Positions 23,957 to 31,716 are shown, numbered from the stretch's first letter. The stretch is 64,000 nt of DNA from an uncultured Christensenellaceae bacterium (GCA_910587595.1 CAJULQ010000003.1:152830-216829), one strand, 5' to 3'. The notes: generated by a model not told the origin, from the letters alone. Made by a program: numbers and translations.

Positions 23957-24433
23957 TTATTGCTCACCGTCAATTTTGATATTTCGGTTATGTGTCCAAT
24001 AATAAATGCAGTACACTATTCCCGCACCAGAAATCAGAAACATTATCACCGCAGGCACAACATACTTTGCATATCCTGTAACACGGTAAGAATTAACCTT
24101 TATTTCAACATTAAAATTAGAATAGTTGCCATAATAAAATTTCTGTACCTTATAATATTCTACATCTAAGATATCTTCAAACGTTCCTTGTTCCGTTGTA
24201 TATTTGACAGTAACGTTACCCTCTTTGAATACAAAACCATTTTGAGTATGAATTTCAAAATTAAGATTAATCCGCCCGATAGATGTATTGTTTTGCGTAG
24301 TGTAGGAAACTCTTGTGATTTTGTTTCCAAACGTTGGTCGCAAGACAAAAAACGCCCCCAAAAATATAAGAACACTGACTATCACTAATATCTTAACAAA
24401 CAGTTGCTTTTTTATTTTAATCAATATTTCCAT
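23957..24433 (-). CDS. Small membrane protein, unknown, two helices
   Basis: 158 residues with a transmembrane helix near each end (about 10-33 and 122-145). A beta-rich middle segment (TRVSYTTQNNTSIGRINLNF) is probably outside the cell. No family is recognised. The layout is like DUF3592-type proteins such as the one at 26,520-27,053. A TATAAT box (24,439-24,444) ends 5 nt before the ATG and there is no ribosome site, so it may be leaderless. AT-rich, part of the resident element. Confidence 0.7.
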   Translation of the reverse strand: MEILIKIKKQLFVKILVIVSVLIFLGAFFVLRPTFGNKITRVSYTTQNNTSIGRINLNFEIHTQNGFVFKEGNVTVKYTTEQGTFEDILDVEYYKVQKFYYGNYSNFNVEIKVNSYRVTGYAKYVVPAVIMFLISGAGIVYCIYYWTHNRNIKIDGEQ

Positions 24434-24504
24434 ACTAAATTATATGCGTATGAAAAGGCGGTTGATAGTAGCTTATTTTTAACTTTCGACAAAACTTCCT
24501 ATAA

Positions 24505-24541
24505 AAAGACCGTTCACCGCCCGTTTATGGACGGTGAAAGT
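24505..24541. terminator. Hairpin between membrane protein and MobV leader
   Basis: TTCACCG and CGGTGAA enclose a GC-rich centre. In the minus direction it runs into CTTTTTAT. Its position between divergent genes makes a terminator role uncertain. Confidence 0.35.
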
Positions 24542-24542
24542 A

Positions 24543-24571
24543 TTGCGCCGAACAAATGTTTGTGATATAAT
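24543..24571 (+). promoter_or_regulatory. Promoter of the outer-element leader and MobV
   Basis: TTGCGC (24,543-24,548), 17 bp, TATAAT (24,566-24,571). Corresponds in position to the inserted-element promoter at 17,892-17,920. Confidence 0.75.
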
Positions 24572-24578
24572 GCACAAT

Positions 24579-24829
24579 ACCACAATGTAAGTTGTGGAAT
24601 TATACCCTTTTTAGGGAATAGAGTTCTGCGATGGATATGGGGCTTATCCATTGAACGCAGAAGGTTTTTAGGCGGTAAAGCCGCCTTGCCTTAGCTTACG
24701 GAAATAGCGTAGGTTTTTTTAGTGTACGCAAAATTCGTGAGCCGTAATAGGCTTTTATAAGTGTACAATTTTTTAGCTATCTACCACCTTTTGCGTGGAC
24801 GAGATAAATCATTTTTGGAGGTAAACACA
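24579..24829 (+). ncRNA. Structured leader RNA of the outer-element relaxase
   Basis: Homologous to 17,365-17,885 (opposite strand). Hairpin TTCTGC..GCAGAA (TTCCGC..GCGGAA in the other copy) encloses ATGGATA..TATCCAT (ATGAG..CTCAT in the other). Hairpin GGCGGTAAAGCCGCC and the conserved TTAGCTTACGGA / AGCGTAGG / GTACGCAAAATTCGTGAGCC blocks follow. It leads into the MTFRPP mini-ORF. Confidence 0.65.
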
Positions 24830-24850
24830 ATGACATTCAGACCACCCTAA
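24830..24850 (+). CDS. Six-codon leader ORF MTFRPP upstream of MobV
   Basis: ATG to TAA encodes MTFRPP, with GGAGG 8 nt upstream. It is conserved with MTIRPP in the inserted element. The following GCAAGCAAACGGAAAGCAA is nearly identical in both copies. Confidence 0.6.
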   Translation: MTFRPP

Positions 24851-24901
24851 TGCGGCAAGCAAACGGAAAGCAACTTCGTAGGAAACAACTTATTGCCGAG
24901 C

Positions 24902-24925
24902 ATAAGTGTAGCTCACTACACTTAT
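24902..24925 (+). other. Candidate oriT inverted repeat of the outer element
   Basis: A 10-bp inverted repeat, ATAAGTGTAG-CTCA-CTACACTTAT. Compared with the inserted-element copy, the stem keeps its pairing despite base changes, and the loop is CTCA instead of CGCA. It lies about 85 nt before the relaxase start. Confidence 0.6.
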
Positions 24926-25008
24926 TCCGCTTCGCTACATAAGTTCCGTTCGCCCTGCGGGGCTTTCGACCACACGACCAAACAAAGATTTTAAGGAGGA
25001 TTTTAAGT

Positions 25009-26019
25009 ATAAGCTATTTAGTATGCCATATGGAAAAATATAAACGGCAAGACGTTTCGCCTGTTGAAAAAGAGAACGAAAGAGATGAGAACTATCAAGG
25101 CTCTAATCCGCAAATAGACTGCGAGAGAACAAGCGACAACTATCATCTTATTTACCCACAGGGCAAGTACATAGAGATGATAAACAAACGACTTGACACT
25201 CTCACTCTGAAACGCAAAATCCGTTCGGACGCCATACTTATGAACTCGTTTGTAATCGGATCGGACGGAGAATTTTTTAAGGATATGCGAGCTTGGGAAC
25301 AAAACGCTTTCTTTGAAGATTGCGCCCGCTTCTTTATGGAAAAGTACGGCTATGAGAATATGCTGTCGGCAGTCGTCCACGTGGACGAAACAACACCGCA
25401 TATGCACTTGAACTTCGTGCCTATCAATGACGGAAGATTAAGCAGTAAAAGCCTATTCGACAGACAGAAACTTGCGGAACTGCAAACCGAACTTTGGGAA
25501 CAAGTCGGAAAGAAATACGGTTTACAGCGTGGCAAAGAAAACAGTCAGGCAACGCACATCACAGCCGCCGAACATAAGGCAAAAGTCATTGTGCAAACTG
25601 CGGAACAAAAGCGTGATGAGATTGACAGACAGAACGAGCAAAAGCAAGCCGAGCTTGACGGACTTACTCAAACGGTTGAAGCGGTAACGCAGGCAACAGG
25701 CAAACCGATACCCAAAAAGAAAAAACAAGCTGCGGACGAAATCACGGCTTTAAGAGCAAGGAACGCCGTACTCGAAGAAGAAGTCAAACGAGCAAACAAA
25801 GACCGTACAGACCTATTCAGAGAGTACACAAGAGAGAAACGACGAGCGGACGAATACGAAAAAACTGTCCGAGAAGTTGCGGAAATCAAGGCGATACTGC
25901 CCGAAAGCTACGACCAACTGTTACAAGACGTGCAGTATGAAAAAGCAGACAGATACGAAAGAGAACGGCAACGCAATCTCGCCCGTATTCACGGACGATA
26001 TAGCGACCACCAAATGTAA
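25009..26019 (+). CDS. MobV (Mob/Pre) relaxase of the outer element, apparent ATA start
   Basis: 336 residues if it starts at ATA 25,009 (ISYLVCHMEKYK), 329 from ATG 25,030. The AGGAGG site ends 9 nt before the ATA and 30 nt before the ATG, so the ATA fits much better and also fits the family start MSYxVxHM. The motif HVDETTPHMHLN is the MobV metal site, and a coiled coil occupies about 190-290. It is homologous to the relaxase at 16,135-17,190 but clearly diverged, so the two elements are separate lineages. The 63-residue gene follows. Confidence 0.88.
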   Translation: MSYLVCHMEKYKRQDVSPVEKENERDENYQGSNPQIDCERTSDNYHLIYPQGKYIEMINKRLDTLTLKRKIRSDAILMNSFVIGSDGEFFKDMRAWEQNAFFEDCARFFMEKYGYENMLSAVVHVDETTPHMHLNFVPINDGRLSSKSLFDRQKLAELQTELWEQVGKKYGLQRGKENSQATHITAAEHKAKVIVQTAEQKRDEIDRQNEQKQAELDGLTQTVEAVTQATGKPIPKKKKQAADEITALRARNAVLEEEVKRANKDRTDLFREYTREKRRADEYEKTVREVAEIKAILPESYDQLLQDVQYEKADRYERERQRNLARIHGRYSDHQM

Positions 26020-26059
26020 ACTTAATAACCGCTTATAAGGAGGAAAACGCCAACAGTTA

Positions 26060-26251
26060 ATGTCGAGAAGGAAAAAGAATACTACGGGGATACCCGACTT
26101 TGAAATCGATTCCCTTGCAAGAGCATTACTGCCCGCTATACAAGCCTACTTTGAAACCGAAGAAGGACAAAGAGAGTTTGCGGCGTGGCAAGCCGAAAGG
26201 CAACAAACACAACTGAATAAAAAATTGAATAAAGAAAAAGAATCCCGTTAA
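26060..26251 (+). CDS. Small relaxase-associated protein
   Basis: 63 residues, basic N-terminus (MSRRKKN), then FEIDSLARALLPAIQAYFET and EEGQREFAAW. Similar short proteins commonly follow mobilization genes in Clostridia; their function is unknown. An AGGAGG lies about 15 nt before the ATG, a long spacing. It is 40 nt after the relaxase, probably in the same transcript. Confidence 0.7.
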   Translation: MSRRKKNTTGIPDFEIDSLARALLPAIQAYFETEEGQREFAAWQAERQQTQLNKKLNKEKESR

Positions 26252-26368
26252 ATCGTATAGGGATAGCCGTTGAAAAAGACGGAACAGGAAAAACCGCCAG
26301 AGCGTGCGGTATATAAATTTAGATTTTACCCCAAGTGGGGATTCCGAATAGAATATGTGTAGAACGGC

Positions 26369-26406
26369 AAAAGCCGATAGAGTATTATGCTCTATCGGCT
26401 TTTTTG
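26369..26406 (+). terminator. Terminator of the outer-element MobV operon
   Basis: AAAGCCGATAGAG pairs with CTCTATCGGCTTT across a 7-nt loop, with six T after. Strong intrinsic terminator. Confidence 0.88.
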
Positions 26407-26519
26407 TTTATGTGGCGTTAGCAAGCATAAGCAAGTGCTTGTTATTTCACTTTGGATATGGTATAATGATTGTACGATAAACAGTAATTTAACGGAGTAA
26501 CTACGGAGAATAAAGATAT

Positions 26520-27053
26520 ATGACACGGAAAAATAAAAACGGCTTAATAATCACAGTAGTATTTTTAATGGTGTTTTTCACAATTATTTTAACTCCTTCT
26601 ATCGGTGGAATGGCTGTTCTGAAAGATTTGAAATATCTAATAGATAACGGGCGTGAAGTTGAAGGTGATATTATAGAATTAAAAAAAGGTAGAAGTTATT
26701 CTAATAGTGATGGTTTTTTACATTATAGCTTCAAACTTTACTACCAATACGAAGAAAATGGAACTGTTTGGAAAACTCACGACTATTGGAGTATCCGCGA
26801 AGATAGAACCGACGAGTTAAATGAAATGCGGGATTGGTGTGGAAATCAAGTCGGCAAAACCGTAAAACTTACGATAGACGACAAAGGACACTGCGAGCCA
26901 ACCGCAAATTTGCCGTCTAAATATAAAGGACAGTACGATTTCGTATGGATACGCGGCGGAATTCTGATAGGTATTGAAATAATATTATTGATAATTTTGC
27001 TTGTCATAATTTTCAAAGTTAAAGTGAAAGACCACTTGGGAAACAGCTTATAG
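26520..27053 (+). CDS. DUF3592-like membrane protein
   Basis: 177 residues: a transmembrane helix at about 9-32, an extracytoplasmic domain with EVEGDIIELKKGRSYSN and YYQYEENGTVW, and a second helix at about 142-167. The layout and the (V)EGxI segment fit DUF3592. Function unknown. No clear ribosome site is visible (the upstream sequence is AT-rich). It has a terminator of its own and may be cargo of the resident element. Confidence 0.7.
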   Translation: MTRKNKNGLIITVVFLMVFFTIILTPSIGGMAVLKDLKYLIDNGREVEGDIIELKKGRSYSNSDGFLHYSFKLYYQYEENGTVWKTHDYWSIREDRTDELNEMRDWCGNQVGKTVKLTIDDKGHCEPTANLPSKYKGQYDFVWIRGGILIGIEIILLIILLVIIFKVKVKDHLGNSL

Positions 27054-27139
27054 ACACCTACGGTATTTTAGAAGAAATGTCGGCAACGAAACAACGAAAG
27101 TAAATATAAATTTCAATTTATCTTACTTAATTATGTTTA

Positions 27140-27178
27140 GACAAAAGCTCTCGGACAATTTGTCCAAGAGCTTTTGTC
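27140..27178. terminator. Terminator after the DUF3592-like gene
   Basis: GACAAAAGCTCT pairs with AGAGCTTTTGTC, with an inner GGACAA/TTGTCC extension. It resembles the hairpin at 23,863-23,897 in sequence. Confidence 0.7.
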
Positions 27179-27270
27179 GTTGATTAGAAGTTTAACTATT
27201 TATTACCGAAATAAAAAGTAAATCCGAACCACTCACTTGTTACAAGTAAACAATTCGGATTATACTCTTT

Positions 27271-27347
<77 letters not shown>

Positions 27348-27460
27348 ACACGCCGTTGTGTTTCAACAGCTTATATAGTATATAACAACTTAAAAAAAAA
27401 GTCAAACGGTTTGGGGGAATTTTTTATATTTCTGTGTGCGACCTATGCGAAAACGGTGAT

Positions 27461-27907
27461 TTATATATATTCGCCGATACCAAGCAAATAGTCGAGAGAA
27501 CATGCAAGCAGTTTGGCAATTCTGTATAAAGAAGATATGGAGGGTAGAAGTTTAGCGGTTTTCCAATGGTAAATAGAGCTATTGCTTATTTTGCATGCTT
27601 TTGCCACTTGGTAGGGATTGTATTTTCGTAATACGAGCAAAGTATTAAAACGTTCGTAAAAACTTGTTTTGGCGGCATGGTATCGCAAAGTTTTTATGTC
27701 CGATAAACCGAACATATAATCGGTTGAAATATTGTTTTTTACGGCTATTTTTATGACGGTGGCCGGAGCGGGTAGATATTTGCCGGCTATCCATCTGCCG
27801 ACGGCTTCGGGCTTACAGTCTATGTTGTCGGCAAATGTCTTGATATTGGAGCCGCTGTCTTGCATGAACTCATGCAGAAAGTCCTGAAAAGCCAAAAATT
27901 CTTCCAT
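27461..27907 (-). CDS. Double helix-turn-helix (XRE x2) regulator A
   Basis: 148 residues with two XRE-like units: residues about 20-65 (IKTFADNIDCKPEAVGRWIAG, ending DYMFGLSD) and about 90-140 (NPYQVAKACKISNSSIYHWK, ending LDYLLGIG). A GAGGTGA site precedes the ATG. Similar in length and layout to the next gene upstream, so they are tandem paralogues. Each has one copy of the GACGRAAACGAGAA motif upstream. Likely DNA-binding regulators; the signal is unknown. Confidence 0.82.
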   Translation of the reverse strand: MEEFLAFQDFLHEFMQDSGSNIKTFADNIDCKPEAVGRWIAGKYLPAPATVIKIAVKNNISTDYMFGLSDIKTLRYHAAKTSFYERFNTLLVLRKYNPYQVAKACKISNSSIYHWKTAKLLPSISSLYRIAKLLACSLDYLLGIGEYI

Positions 27908-27960
27908 TCGTCACCTCATATACCATTATGAAGTAAAAAAACGTGTTTCATCAAAAAGAG

Positions 27961-27974
27961 GACGGAAACGAGAA
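27961..27974 (+). promoter_or_regulatory. Repeated motif copy 1 (GACGGAAACGAGAA)
   Basis: One of three near-identical 14-mers upstream of the three genes in this block, here upstream of regulator A. Candidate operator. Confidence 0.5.
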
Positions 27975-27976
27975 TG

Positions 27977-28423
27977 TCAAGCGAGGGAACGACCCAATAA
28001 GTATTCGAGCGAGCAATGCAAACATTCGCAAAGTTTGAGCATGGAAATAATAGACGGGAATTGTTCTATAGCTTTCCATTTGGAAATCGCGCTGTCGCGG
28101 ATCTTACACTCGCGAGATATATAATAATCGTTGTAGCCTTGTTCTTCGCGCAACCGAGTATATCGCTCGTAGAAAGTATTTTCGGAAATGTTCTTTACAA
28201 AATCTTTTTTATCGCTGAGGCCGAAAAGATAATCGGCCGACACATTGAAAAGTTCTGCGATCTTTATGACCGTTTCGGGCGCGGGCAGATAGCGATTGTA
28301 GAACCAACGGCGTATGGCCGCTTTATCGCAATGCAAGGCCTCGGATAATTGCGGTATGCCCATTTGCTCGTTTTCCATCAGTTCTGTAAGCGTTTCGGTA
28401 AAAACGTTAAAACTATTTTCCAT
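27977..28423 (-). CDS. Double helix-turn-helix (XRE x2) regulator B
   Basis: 148 residues, paralogue of regulator A. The first XRE unit spans about 20-72 (IPQLSEALHCDKAAIRRWF, ending DYLFGLSD) and the second about 92-145 (DYYISRECKIRDSAISKWK, ending LEYLLGRS). Ribosome site AAGGT. The ATTATG(C/A)AGTA segment upstream is shared with regulator A, so both promoters look alike. The pair may cross-regulate through the 14-bp motif. Confidence 0.82.
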   Translation of the reverse strand: MENSFNVFTETLTELMENEQMGIPQLSEALHCDKAAIRRWFYNRYLPAPETVIKIAELFNVSADYLFGLSDKKDFVKNISENTFYERYTRLREEQGYNDYYISRECKIRDSAISKWKAIEQFPSIISMLKLCECLHCSLEYLLGRSLA

Positions 28424-28477
28424 AAAATATACCTTATACCCATTATGCAGTACGTTACCAATCTATGGCGGAATAGT

Positions 28478-28491
28478 GACGAAAACGAGAA
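28478..28491 (+). promoter_or_regulatory. Repeated motif copy 2 (GACGAAAACGAGAA)
   Basis: 55 nt upstream of the regulator B start, same orientation as the other two copies. Confidence 0.5.
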
Positions 28492-28547
28492 TTTGAGGGA
28501 AACTATAAAATTACGTAAAAAACTATAAAATATTACAAGTTCATTGC

Positions 28548-28577
28548 TTGCAAATGTCGAAAAGAAGAATTATAATA
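28548..28577 (+). promoter_or_regulatory. Promoter of the 251-residue gene
   Basis: TTGCAA (28,548-28,553), 18 bp, TATAAT (28,572-28,577). Motif copy 3 lies just after the expected start of transcription. Confidence 0.6.
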
Positions 28578-28588
28578 GTATTGAGATG

Positions 28589-28602
28589 ACGAAAACGAGA
28601 AA
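28589..28602 (+). promoter_or_regulatory. Repeated motif copy 3 (GACGAAAACGAGAA)
   Basis: Identical to copy 2. It sits 11 nt after the -10 box of the next gene, a position where a bound repressor would block transcription. Confidence 0.5.
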
Positions 28603-28622
28603 ATGAAAAAGGCGGTATACAG

Positions 28623-29378
28623 ATGCACAAAAGTTATTATAAAGAAACGGATATAGTAGCGGCAAAATTGAGCAGTCGAACATCGATAAGCATGCTTATA
28701 AACAATTTAGCTTTGGAAGATATAGTGATGGGAAATTTGAAAGTGGGGGACGCCGTGCCGCTTGAAAAATATATACGCGAATTGAAACCGTGTGATCGCT
28801 ATTCGAATATCGAGCGCGAAGAAACATTGGTTGGAACGGTTATAGACGACAATAGAAAAATACGCATTTGCCAACAAGACTACTTTTTGGATCTGTTCTA
28901 TACATCGCACTGTAGGTTGACGTATTGCAAAGAAATTTTTGATGATCGGTTTTGCGTGGAAAACGGAATAAGCGCCGATCTAAGGGCATTGTATCCTTTA
29001 TTTTGTGATATTATGCAAACGGAAATAGAAAAAAAGCCTTGTTCGATTGTTGTGGAACAAGTGCAATTTGCGCCCAAAAATGCAGATATATGCCGATTTT
29101 TGGTAGCGATCAAAAAGAAAAATTTGATAAAAGGAGCAAATGTGACGTCGCATTTGAAAAAAGTTGACAGCTTACCTTATTTTGTAAAACGATTGATAGT
29201 GAAAGAAAAAAACAAATATAAACTTGCCGTTGCCAATGCGGAAAGTCTTTTATATAAAATATCGCTTTTGGCTTGGTTGTTTTTTTACAAAAATTCTCAT
29301 GCAGAGCAATTTGAACAGAAAGCAATAAAGTGGCTTTCTTTGCATAGCAAAGCGCTTGACAAATGGGCGGGGGTGTAG
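28623..29378 (+). CDS. Unknown protein of 251 residues
   Basis: Not recognised. Basic, cysteine-containing and probably cytoplasmic. No membrane segment is clear, apart from a hydrophobic stretch near residue 215 (LLAWLFF). AT-rich and next to the double-XRE regulators, sharing their 14-bp motif, so it is likely their regulated partner. The ribosome site is weak (AAAGGCGG, 9 nt before ATG 28,623). Its last codons overlap the -35 box of the trpB promoter, which marks the right edge of the AT-rich region. Confidence 0.65.
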   Translation: MHKSYYKETDIVAAKLSSRTSISMLINNLALEDIVMGNLKVGDAVPLEKYIRELKPCDRYSNIEREETLVGTVIDDNRKIRICQQDYFLDLFYTSHCRLTYCKEIFDDRFCVENGISADLRALYPLFCDIMQTEIEKKPCSIVVEQVQFAPKNADICRFLVAIKKKNLIKGANVTSHLKKVDSLPYFVKRLIVKEKNKYKLAVANAESLLYKISLLAWLFFYKNSHAEQFEQKAIKWLSLHSKALDKWAGV

Positions 29379-29384
29379 TACACT
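29356..29384 (+). promoter_or_regulatory. Promoter of the trpB leader
   Basis: TTGACA (29,356-29,361), 17 bp, TACACT (29,379-29,384). It overlaps the 3' end of the preceding gene. Confidence 0.85.
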
Positions 29385-29390
29385 ATGCAA

Positions 29391-29502
29391 AAGTCGATGC
29401 GGGCGCGGCTTTTTTAGAAAAGATACGATCTTTTAAGATCGTGCAACGGAGTGGCGACACGGTGATTATTCGTCCCAAACGAAATAATGGCCGTGTTTTT
29501 TG
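29391..29502 (+). ncRNA. Attenuator leader of trpB, T-box-like
   Basis: A hairpin AAAAGTCG..CGGCTTTT, a second hairpin CGATCTT..AAGATCG, then ACGGAGTGGCGACACGG and a long terminator (ACACGG..ATTATTCG with CGAAATAAT..CCGTGT and six T). The TGGC could pair with the GCCA end of uncharged tRNA-Trp, as in T-box antiterminators. The leader is far too short for a normal T-box stem I and no TGG specifier is seen. It may be a minimal T-box or another attenuator. Confidence 0.4.
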
Positions 29503-29533
29503 TTACAATATACACAACGGAGGGTAAGCGACC

Positions 29534-30907
29534 ATGGCAAAGAACATACCGTATAAAACCTATTTGACCGAGGCGGAGCTGCCGCGCTATTGGTATAACG
29601 TGAAAGCGCACATGCACGGCGGGCACGATCCGTTTATTCACCCCGCCACGGGCGCGCCGTGCGGCAAAGCCGATCTGCAAGCGGTGTTTTGCGACGAGTG
29701 CGTAGAGCAAGAACTGAACGACAAAGACGAGCTTATTGAGATCCCCGACGGGATTCGCGATTTTTACCGCATGTTTCGTCCGTCGCCGTTGGTGCGTGCC
29801 TACTTTTTGGAAGAGATGCTAAATACGCCCGCCGAGATATACTATAAGTTCGAGGGCAACAACACGTCGGGGTCGCACAAGCTGAATTCGGCGGCGGCGC
29901 AAGCCTACTATGCCAAAAAGCAAGGGTTAAGCTGTCTTACCACCGAAACGGGCGCGGGGCAGTGGGGCACGGCGCTTGCCATGGCGGCGGCGTTTTACGG
30001 GTTGCGCCTCGAAGTGTTTATGGTAAAGGTTTCGAGCGAGCAAAAGCCGCACCGCAAAGAGGTGATACGCACGTTCGGCGCGGACGTGATCCCCTCGCCC
30101 GGCACGCAGACGGCCGCGGGGCGCAAGATATTGCAACAGTATCCCGACACGGGCGGATCGCTGGGGTGCGCCATTGCCGAGGCGGTGGAGCGGGCAAAAA
30201 ACACCGATAATTGCCGATATGTGCTCGGTTCGGTGCTCGACCACGTGTTGTTGCACCAAACGGTGATCGGGCAAGAATGCAAAGTCGCGCTGGACAAATA
30301 CGGCATAACGCCCGACGTGGTGATCGGCTGTTGCGGCGGCGGCAGTAATTTCGGCGGGTTGATCGCGCCGTTTATGGGCGATAAACTGCAAGGCAAAAAC
30401 AATATAGAATTTATCGGGGCGGAACCGGCCAGTTGCCCGTCGCTCACGCGCGGCAAATTTGCTTACGACTATTGCGACGCGGCCAAGACCACGCCCATGG
30501 CGAAAATGTATACTTTGGGGTGCGGGTTCATGCCGTCGGCCAACCACGCGGGCGGCTTGCGCTATCACGGCATGAGTCCCATTGTGTCCAAACTGTATCA
30601 CGACGGCCACATGCGCGCCGTGGCGGTGGAGCAGACCGCCGTGTTCGAGGCGGCGGTGCAGTTTGCCAAGTGCGAGGGGATACTGCCCGCGCCCGAAAGC
30701 AGTCATGCCATTCGCGTGGCGATCGACGAGGCGCTTAAGTGCAAACGCGAGGGCAAAAAAAAGGTCATACTGTTCGGGCTGACGGGCACGGGGTACTTCG
30801 ATATGGCGGCTTACAAGCAATATAACGACGGCACCATGACCGACACCGTGCCCACCGACGCGGACTTGGAAAAGGGGTTTGCGAGCATTCCGCGCGTGGG
30901 GGAATAG
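29534..30907 (+). CDS. trpB: Tryptophan synthase beta chain, TrpB2 type
   Basis: 457 residues, the longer TrpB-like class. The PLP lysine is in NNTSGSHKLNSA, and the phosphate-binding loop is CCGGGSNFGG. An ETGAGQWG segment replaces the usual TrpB1 sequence. The enzyme condenses indole with serine (or phosphoserine in some TrpB2 proteins). No trpA or other trp gene lies nearby, so it may salvage indole. GGAGG precedes ATG 29,534. It has its own promoter and an attenuator leader. It marks the return to GC-rich host sequence. Confidence 0.9.
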   Translation: MAKNIPYKTYLTEAELPRYWYNVKAHMHGGHDPFIHPATGAPCGKADLQAVFCDECVEQELNDKDELIEIPDGIRDFYRMFRPSPLVRAYFLEEMLNTPAEIYYKFEGNNTSGSHKLNSAAAQAYYAKKQGLSCLTTETGAGQWGTALAMAAAFYGLRLEVFMVKVSSEQKPHRKEVIRTFGADVIPSPGTQTAAGRKILQQYPDTGGSLGCAIAEAVERAKNTDNCRYVLGSVLDHVLLHQTVIGQECKVALDKYGITPDVVIGCCGGGSNFGGLIAPFMGDKLQGKNNIEFIGAEPASCPSLTRGKFAYDYCDAAKTTPMAKMYTLGCGFMPSANHAGGLRYHGMSPIVSKLYHDGHMRAVAVEQTAVFEAAVQFAKCEGILPAPESSHAIRVAIDEALKCKREGKKKVILFGLTGTGYFDMAAYKQYNDGTMTDTVPTDADLEKGFASIPRVGE

Positions 30908-31050
30908 ATCTCTCGGCTGCGCTCGAGATGACAATAAAGGGAAGTAGGGCGAGAGGACAAAAAGAGAGTAAGGCGAGAGGACAAAAAGAGAGTAAGGCGA
31001 GAAGGCGGTGAAGTGGTGGGGAAGATCTCTCGGCTACGCTCGAGATGACA
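30907..31050. repeat. Dispersed repeat pair plus a 24-bp tandem repeat
   Basis: Two near-identical copies of GATCTCTCGGCTRCGCTCGA followed by GATGACA (30,907-30,933 and 31,024-31,050). Between them is a tandem repeat of GCGAGAGGACAAAAAGAGAG plus TAAG (two full copies, about 30,950-30,997). Related to the repeats at 35,360, 52,551 and 53,562. Confidence 0.7.
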
Positions 31051-31117
31051 AAAAGGGAAGTAAGGCGGAGAGGACACGGTTAGGGTGTGTGCATATATGC
31101 GCATACAACGCAAAAAC

Positions 31118-31147
31118 TTGACAAAATAGCGGTTGCTCTGTTAAAAT
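31118..31147 (+). promoter_or_regulatory. Promoter of the lipoprotein gene
   Basis: TTGACA (31,118-31,123), 18 bp, TAAAAT (31,142-31,147). Confidence 0.75.
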
Positions 31148-31192
31148 GAAAGCAAGTGCATATGTGCATAGTAACAAAGGGAGGACGATGGC

Positions 31193-31666
31193 ATGAAAAA
31201 GAGGTTGGCCGCGGTATTTACGGCGGTGTTGGCGTTTGCGGCGGTGTTTTGTTTTGCGGGGTGCGAATCTAAAACGGCGGGCGGCAATTCCGCATCGAGC
31301 GGCATAAGTTACGATGAAAAGTACATCGAAGTGGAAGACAGCTATACGCCCGAAGACGAACAACAGTATTACATATTTTCCCAAGACGGCACGGGTACGT
31401 ATACGTACTATTTGCGCTTTGACAGTGAGAGAGCGGCGGCGTACACCGTTACATTCAATTATTTTGTGGACGGCGATATCGTGAATATGTTTTACGATTC
31501 GGTAGACTATCGGTGGGATCATACAATCGTGCATGATGTAAGTAGCAAATGGCAAAGATATTTTAAGGTGAATAAAGAATATATGCGTGCAATCGATTCG
31601 GGCAAAATATCTTTTGCAACGCAAGCGTTTTTGGATGAGATCCCCAGCTATGCATTAGGCTATTAA
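31193..31666 (+). CDS. Small lipoprotein, unknown
   Basis: 157 residues with a signal peptide and lipobox (FCFAGC, Cys near residue 23). The mature part is acidic and beta-rich (TGTYTYYLRFDSERAAAYTVTF), perhaps a jelly-roll-like domain. No family is recognised. Just upstream, GGGAGG is followed by ATG GCA TGA, a two-codon ORF whose stop region overlaps the start, so translation may be coupled; the lipoprotein could then start at ATG 31,193. It is transcribed alone from its own promoter. Confidence 0.75.
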   Translation: MKKRLAAVFTAVLAFAAVFCFAGCESKTAGGNSASSGISYDEKYIEVEDSYTPEDEQQYYIFSQDGTGTYTYYLRFDSERAAAYTVTFNYFVDGDIVNMFYDSVDYRWDHTIVHDVSSKWQRYFKVNKEYMRAIDSGKISFATQAFLDEIPSYALGY

Positions 31667-31700
31667 AAAAAGAACCTTGCGGTGGCAAGGTTCTTTTTTG
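31665..31700. terminator. Bidirectional terminator, lipoprotein and nifJ
   Basis: AAAAAAGAACCTTGC pairs with GCAAGGTTCTTTTTT across a 4-nt loop. Serves both convergent genes. Confidence 0.9.
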
Positions 31701-31716
31701 TTGCGAATACGGCCGA

